This document shows positions 13,273-16,780 of a stretch of 16,780 nucleotides of DNA, piece by piece (position 1 is the first letter of the stretch; each line of letters starts with the position of its first letter). The stretch lies in contig CAMLLG010000077.1 in assembly GCA_946480825.1 (NCBI GenBank), forward strand, positions 1 to 16,780, read 5' to 3'. The position numbers were made by a program, and so were the translations under genes. This DNA comes from an uncultured Lysobacteraceae bacterium. Lineage in GTDB: Bacteria > Pseudomonadota > Gammaproteobacteria > Xanthomonadales > Xanthomonadaceae. A model generated the notes under the pieces. That model saw nothing but the letters and a program-made list of their open reading frames with translations, ran no database searches and had not been told where the DNA came from.

Positions 13273-14808
13273 TTGAACCGATCCGCCGCTCCCGGTCGCG
13301 CGCCCGCCGCCCTTCTGCAGGACGGCGATGCCATGGCCGCCATCGACCTGGGCTCGAACAGTTTCCACATGGTCGTGGCGCGCACGGTCCTCGGCCAACT
13401 GCGCATCATCGATCGGCTGCGCGAAACCGTGCGACTGGCCGACGGCCTCGACGGCCGCGGCGGCCTGGGCGCGGACGCGCGCCAGCGCGCTCTCGACTGC
13501 CTGTCGCGCTTCGGCGAACGCATCCGCGATCTTCCGCCGCACGCCGTGCGCGCCATCGCCACCAATACCGTGCGGGCGCTGCGCGATCCCCAAGTCTTCC
13601 TCTCCGACGCCGAAGCCGCGCTCGGCCACGGCATCGAAGTGGTCTCGGGCCGCGAGGAAGCGCGCCTGATCTACCTCGGCGTGGCCCATGCGCAACCGCC
13701 GAAACCCGAACAACGCCGTCTGGTGATCGACATCGGCGGCGGTTCCACCGAATGCATCATCGGCTCGGGCTTCGACACCATCGAGCGCGAGAGCCTGCAG
13801 ATCGGCTGCGTCGCCAGCACCCGCCGCTTTTTCGGCAACGGCAAACTCTCGAAGAAGCGCTGGAAAGAAGCGCTGACCGAGATCGAGGCCGAATTCCAGC
13901 AGTTCGCCGGCCTCTACCGCGCGCTCGGCTGGCAGGAAGCGATCGGATCGTCCGGCACCAACAAGGCCATCGGCGAAATCTGCGCGGCGATGAAACTCAC
14001 CAAGGGCGCGGTGACCGCCGAGGCGCTGCCGATCGTGCGCGACCGACTGCTGGCCGCGGACCGCATCGAGGACATCGATCTGCCGGGCCTGCCCGAAGAC
14101 CGCAAGGCGATCATCGCCGGCGGCATTCTGGTATTGGAAGCTGCGTTCGAAACGCTGGGCCTGAAGAAACTGCTGGTCAGCAAGGCGGCGATGCGCGAGG
14201 GCGTGCTCTACGACATGCTCGGTCGCGGCGGCGTGGACGATCCGCGCGACGCGTCCATCGATGCGCTGATGCACCGCTACGGCAACGACCGCGGGCAGGC
14301 GCAGCGGGTCGAAGACACCGCGCTGCGCATGTTCGACCAGATCGCCGCGAAGTGGAACCTCGGCGAGGACGAACGCCGGATGCTGGTCTGGGCCGCGCGC
14401 GTGCACGAGATCGGGCTGGCCATCGCCCACAGCCAGTATCATGTCCACGGCGCCTACATCCTGGAACATTCGGACATCGCCGGCTTCTCGCGCCAGGAGC
14501 AACTCTTTCTCGCCGCGCTGGTGCGGAACCATCGGCGCAACGTGTCCAACAAATCGCTGGAAGTGCTGCCCGATCGCCTCCTCACCCCCGCGCGCCGCTG
14601 CGCCGCGGTGCTGCGTCTGGCGGTCTTGCTGCATCGGTCGCACGAAGCGGAATCGATTCCGAAACTCGTCGCGCGCGCCTCCGGCAACGCGATCGCGCTG
14701 TCGCTGTCGAAGTCGTGGCTGGACGAACGTCCGTTGCTTCGCTCCGATCTCGAACACGAACCGGAAGGCATCGCCGGGCTCGCCATCGAACTGCATCTGG
14801 AAGGCTGA
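13273..14808 (+). CDS. ppx: exopolyphosphatase (Ppx/GppA family)
   Basis: Hydrolyses terminal phosphates of polyphosphate, opposing PPK1; some family members also cleave pppGpp. The 511-residue product has the ASKHA phosphatase fold: AAIDLGSNSFHMVVA (22-36), the catalytic acid region SGREEARLIYLGV (E128/E129), DIGGGSTE (153-160) and GSSGTNKAIGEI. A C-terminal HD-like helical domain (about 335-500) contains RVHEIGLAIAHSQYHVHGAYILEHS, as in long Ppx proteins. The start is set at TTG 13273: GAAGG lies 8 nt upstream and the 20 residues before AAIDLG end in LLQDGDAM, a common lead-in in related proteins. The ATG at 13333 would remove that lead-in and lacks a ribosome binding site. It follows ppk by 125 bp. 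Confidence 0.92.
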   Translation: MNRSAAPGRAPAALLQDGDAMAAIDLGSNSFHMVVARTVLGQLRIIDRLRETVRLADGLDGRGGLGADARQRALDCLSRFGERIRDLPPHAVRAIATNTVRALRDPQVFLSDAEAALGHGIEVVSGREEARLIYLGVAHAQPPKPEQRRLVIDIGGGSTECIIGSGFDTIERESLQIGCVASTRRFFGNGKLSKKRWKEALTEIEAEFQQFAGLYRALGWQEAIGSSGTNKAIGEICAAMKLTKGAVTAEALPIVRDRLLAADRIEDIDLPGLPEDRKAIIAGGILVLEAAFETLGLKKLLVSKAAMREGVLYDMLGRGGVDDPRDASIDALMHRYGNDRGQAQRVEDTALRMFDQIAAKWNLGEDERRMLVWAARVHEIGLAIAHSQYHVHGAYILEHSDIAGFSRQEQLFLAALVRNHRRNVSNKSLEVLPDRLLTPARRCAAVLRLAVLLHRSHEAESIPKLVARASGNAIALSLSKSWLDERPLLRSDLEHEPEGIAGLAIELHLEG

Positions 14809-14835
14809 CCACCGTCGCGACGCGTGCCGAGCGCC

Positions 14836-14853
14836 GAGTCATCGCGCTGTCAC
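14836..14853 (+). promoter_or_regulatory. candidate Pho box upstream of the glycosyltransferase-PAP2 pair
   Basis: GAGTCAT-CGCG-CTGTCAC: two 7-bp units exactly 11 bp apart match the PhoB consensus CTGTCAY at 5 of 7 and 7 of 7 positions. A weaker third unit, GCGCCAT, continues the 11-bp phase at 14858-14864. The 4-bp spacer is GC instead of A/T-rich. It lies 60 bp before the glycosyltransferase start, inside the gap after ppx. The -10 is unclear; TTTCAT (14870-14875) is possible. Confidence 0.45.
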
Positions 14854-14890
14854 CGCCGCGCCATCGGGATTTCATCGCTGCCGCCCACAC

Positions 14891-14904
14891 TCTCGAAAAC
14901 GAGA
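14891..14904 (+). other. short hairpin before the glycosyltransferase ribosome binding site
   Basis: TCTCG-AAAA-CGAGA is a perfect 5-bp stem with a four-A loop that ends 8 nt before the ATG. The purine-rich right arm overlaps the Shine-Dalgarno-like GAGAGA, so the stem could mask the ribosome binding site. It may also be chance. Confidence 0.4.
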
Positions 14905-14912
14905 GACAGCGG

Positions 14913-16088
14913 ATGCGCTACGCGATCGTCACCGAAACCTGGCCGCCCGAAATCAACGGCGTCGCCCTGACCGTGCAGAGCCTCGATCAGGGCCTGCGCG
15001 AACGCGGTCACGACGTGATGCTGGTGCGGCCGCGGCAGCGACGCGGACAGCGGCCGGAGGCGCGCGAGCGCCTGATCGCGAGTCTGCCGATGCCGCGCTA
15101 CCCGGGCCTGCGTCTGGGATTGCCGGCGACGCGCACGCTGATCTCTCGATGGCACCTGCACCGCCCGGATGCGATCTATGTGGCCACGGAAGGCCCACTG
15201 GGGTGGTCGGCGCTGCGCGCGGCGCGGGCCCTGCGCATTCCCGCGGCCACCGGCTTCCATACGCGGTTCGACGATTACATGCGTCATTACGGGGTGCCCG
15301 TTCTGCAACCGTTGGCGCTCGCCTGGATGCGGCGTTTCCACAACGGCGCGCAGGCGACCCTGGTGCCCACCGAAGCTTTGCGCAGCGAACTGTCGCGGCT
15401 CGGTTTCGCGCATCCGCTGCGGCTGCCGCGCGCCGTGGATGCCGACCTCTTCCACCCGCGCCATCGCGACGACGCGCTGCGGGCCGCATGGGGCCTGCGT
15501 GCCGAAGATCTCGCGGTGATCCATCTCGGCCGGATCGCGCCGGAAAAGAATCTCGCGCTCGCCGTGCGCGCGTTCCGCGACATCCAGCGCAGCGTACCGA
15601 ACGCACGCTTCGTATGGGTCGGCGACGGTCCGGCGCGTGCGCAACTGCAGAAGGACCATCCCGATTTCGTGTTTTGCGGCATCCAGCGCGGGGAAGCGCT
15701 GGCCCGGCACTTCGCCAGCGCCGACCTCTTCCTGTTTCCCAGCCGCAGCGAAACCTACGGCAACGTGACTCTGGAAGCCATGGCCAGCGGCGTGCCCACG
15801 GTCGCCTTCGATTACGGCGCCGCGCACGAATGCCTGCGCGACGGCGAACACGGCGCCGCGGTCGCGGGCGGCAGCGCCGAAGCCGACGACGCATTCGTGC
15901 GCGCCGCGCTGCGCATCGCCACGGACGGCGAGCTGCGTGCGCAGATGCGGATCGCCGCGCGCGACGCGGTCTCGGCGCTGCGCCCGCAACAGGTCGCGGC
16001 GGATTTCGACGCCATCCTCCAACGTCTCGCCCAAGCGGGGATCCGCCATGACCCAAGGTACGCTGCGTCGCCGATTGCGCGCGAATGA
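14913..16088 (+). CDS. GT4-family glycosyltransferase
   Basis: A 391-residue GT-B-fold retaining glycosyltransferase. The N-terminal domain starts MRYAIVTETWPPEINGVALTV, with the glycine-containing acceptor loop, and includes ATEGPLGWSALRAAR and TGFHTRFDDYMRHYG. The C-terminal donor domain has the diphosphate-binding residues R207 and K212 (LGRIAPEKN) and the E280-x7-E288 motif (SETYGNVTLEAM). These are the features of GT4 mannosyl- and glycolipid glycosyltransferases, including the SqdX/Agt-like group that act on diacylglycerol; sugar and acceptor are not decided by sequence. No membrane segment is seen. The start codon follows GAGAG by a few bases. Its 3' end overlaps the PAP2 gene by 41 nt, and a candidate Pho box lies upstream. 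Confidence 0.88.
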   Translation: MRYAIVTETWPPEINGVALTVQSLDQGLRERGHDVMLVRPRQRRGQRPEARERLIASLPMPRYPGLRLGLPATRTLISRWHLHRPDAIYVATEGPLGWSALRAARALRIPAATGFHTRFDDYMRHYGVPVLQPLALAWMRRFHNGAQATLVPTEALRSELSRLGFAHPLRLPRAVDADLFHPRHRDDALRAAWGLRAEDLAVIHLGRIAPEKNLALAVRAFRDIQRSVPNARFVWVGDGPARAQLQKDHPDFVFCGIQRGEALARHFASADLFLFPSRSETYGNVTLEAMASGVPTVAFDYGAAHECLRDGEHGAAVAGGSAEADDAFVRAALRIATDGELRAQMRIAARDAVSALRPQQVAADFDAILQRLAQAGIRHDPRYAASPIARE

Positions 16089-16605
16089 ATCGGCCTGGTG
16101 CCTGCGCGCGAACGCACTGTGCGGGCGCCGCATCGCGTTCCGCTTCTTCGCCGCGGTGAGCCGACTCGGCGACGGCGTGTTCTGGTACGCACTGATGGCC
16201 GGACTGGCGATGCTGGGCGGCGCCACCGGCCGCGCGGCGGCGCTGCATCTGGCCGCGATCGGATTGCTGTCGCTGGTGCTGTACAAGGCGATCAAACGCT
16301 GGACGCGACGTCCGCGCCCCTGCGCCGCGGACCTGCGCATCCGCGCCTGGGTGGCGCCGCTGGACGAGTTCAGTTTTCCGTCGGGGCATACGCTGCATGC
16401 GGTGGCTTTCACCATCGTCGCCCTGGCCTACGTACCGACGCTGGCGTGGATGCTGATTCCGTTCGCGGCCAGCGTCGCCGTCTCACGCGTGGTGCTGGGC
16501 CTGCACTATCCCAGCGATGTGCTCGCGGCCACCGGCATCGGCAGCGGGCTGGCGCTCGGCTCGCTCTGGGCGCGGAACATCGCGATGCCATTCGCCATCG
16601 GGTAA
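16048..16605 (+). CDS. PAP2-family membrane phosphatase
   Basis: A 185-residue membrane phosphatase with the full phosphatidic-acid-phosphatase type 2 signature: K83-x6-R90-P91 (KRWTRRPRP), P111-S-G-H-T115 and S146-R-x5-H153 followed by YPSD157. Hydrophobic segments lie at about 43-62, 64-80, 117-142 and 158-172, so the active site faces the periplasm. Members dephosphorylate phosphatidic acid, undecaprenyl diphosphate or related lipid phosphates; which one is used cannot be read from sequence. It starts 41 nt inside the glycosyltransferase gene, with GGGGA before the ATG, so both are made from one mRNA. The N-terminal 35 residues are basic and soluble. A terminator-like hairpin follows directly. 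Confidence 0.9.
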   Translation: MTQGTLRRRLRANESAWCLRANALCGRRIAFRFFAAVSRLGDGVFWYALMAGLAMLGGATGRAAALHLAAIGLLSLVLYKAIKRWTRRPRPCAADLRIRAWVAPLDEFSFPSGHTLHAVAFTIVALAYVPTLAWMLIPFAASVAVSRVVLGLHYPSDVLAATGIGSGLALGSLWARNIAMPFAIG

Positions 16606-16612
16606 CGCGGCG

Positions 16613-16666
16613 CGCAGCGCGTCGTACCCGTCCGGAAGCGGGTGTGGACGCGCTGCGTTCCGTTTT
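16613..16666 (+). terminator. probable intrinsic terminator after the PAP2 gene
   Basis: CGCAGCGCGTC (16613-16623) and GACGCGCTGCG (16647-16657) form an 11-bp stem. The loop carries an inner 5-bp stem, ACCCG/CGGGT (16626-16630, 16639-16643). TTCCGTTTTT follows, with T5 at 16662-16666. It closes the phosphate/glycolipid gene run on the plus strand. Confidence 0.7.
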
Positions 16667-16780
16667 TCATGCGATCACGCACGCCGTTGGATCGGCTTGC
16701 GATGCGCCTCGGGGAGACGGCGGGCCCAGGGCCCAATGGAATGGACTCCTCCCACTGATACGGCATCTAGGTGCCAGACT
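16667..16780. other. non-coding end of window
   Basis: No supported gene. A direct repeat of GGGCCCA (16722-16735) is the only visible structure. The minus-strand frame crossing this area has no family features. Confidence 0.4.

Noticed and set aside
13069..14796. 575-codon open frame on the minus strand opposite ppx
   Set aside because: Shadow of ppx with no recognisable domain or ribosome binding site.
16506..16766. 86-codon minus-strand frame at the right end
   Set aside because: It crosses the terminator hairpin and overlaps the PAP2 gene; composition is arbitrary and no family features are seen.

Overview
The window is chromosomal DNA from a high-GC gammaproteobacterium. It most resembles the Xanthomonadaceae/Lysobacterales (Lysobacter, Luteimonas or Xanthomonas-like). 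The reasons are the wording of ClpX, ClpP, trigger factor and Ppx, an NAD-type monomer-family isocitrate dehydrogenase, CCA-encoding tRNA genes, and the phoB-phoR-ppk-ppx gene order. The genus cannot be fixed from the sequence alone.

Layout. Positions 1-3297 (minus strand) carry a cluster of five tRNA genes (Pro, Arg, His, Lys, Leu) behind a good sigma-70 promoter, then tig, clpP and the first 79 codons of clpX: the usual nascent-chain folding and proteolysis block. A 7-TM Bax-inhibitor-1-like protein runs rightwards from 3470 and meets a leftward NAD-isocitrate dehydrogenase at a shared bidirectional terminator. A dithiol glutaredoxin and an AhpD-like CxxC protein, overlapping by 4 nt, lie upstream of the dehydrogenase on the same strand. 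From 6513 everything is rightward: a BepA-like periplasmic M48 protease with C-terminal repeats, a ribbon-helix-helix/PIN toxin-antitoxin pair, then phoB, phoR, ppk, ppx, a GT4 glycosyltransferase and a PAP2 phosphatase, closed by a terminator-like hairpin.

How the genes work together. The right half is a phosphate module: sensing (PhoR), response (PhoB), polyphosphate synthesis (PPK1) and polyphosphate hydrolysis (Ppx). The sequence shows two candidate Pho boxes. One is upstream of phoB (8869-8886). A second, not explained by the known operon, lies upstream of the glycosyltransferase-PAP2 pair (14836-14853, 12 of 14 repeat positions matching consensus). This suggests that the pair is PhoB-controlled and may make phosphorus-free glycolipid from diacylglycerol during phosphate starvation. 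That is an inference and the most interesting hypothesis here.

Other points of note are a compact set of GCATC/GATGC half-sites covering the start codon of the antitoxin gene, a Glu-to-Gln change in the PIN toxin, an intrinsic terminator inside the tRNA cluster, a trigger factor with an altered prolyl-isomerase site, and a recurring TANRCT -10-like motif. No insertion sequence, CRISPR array, rRNA or prophage was seen.
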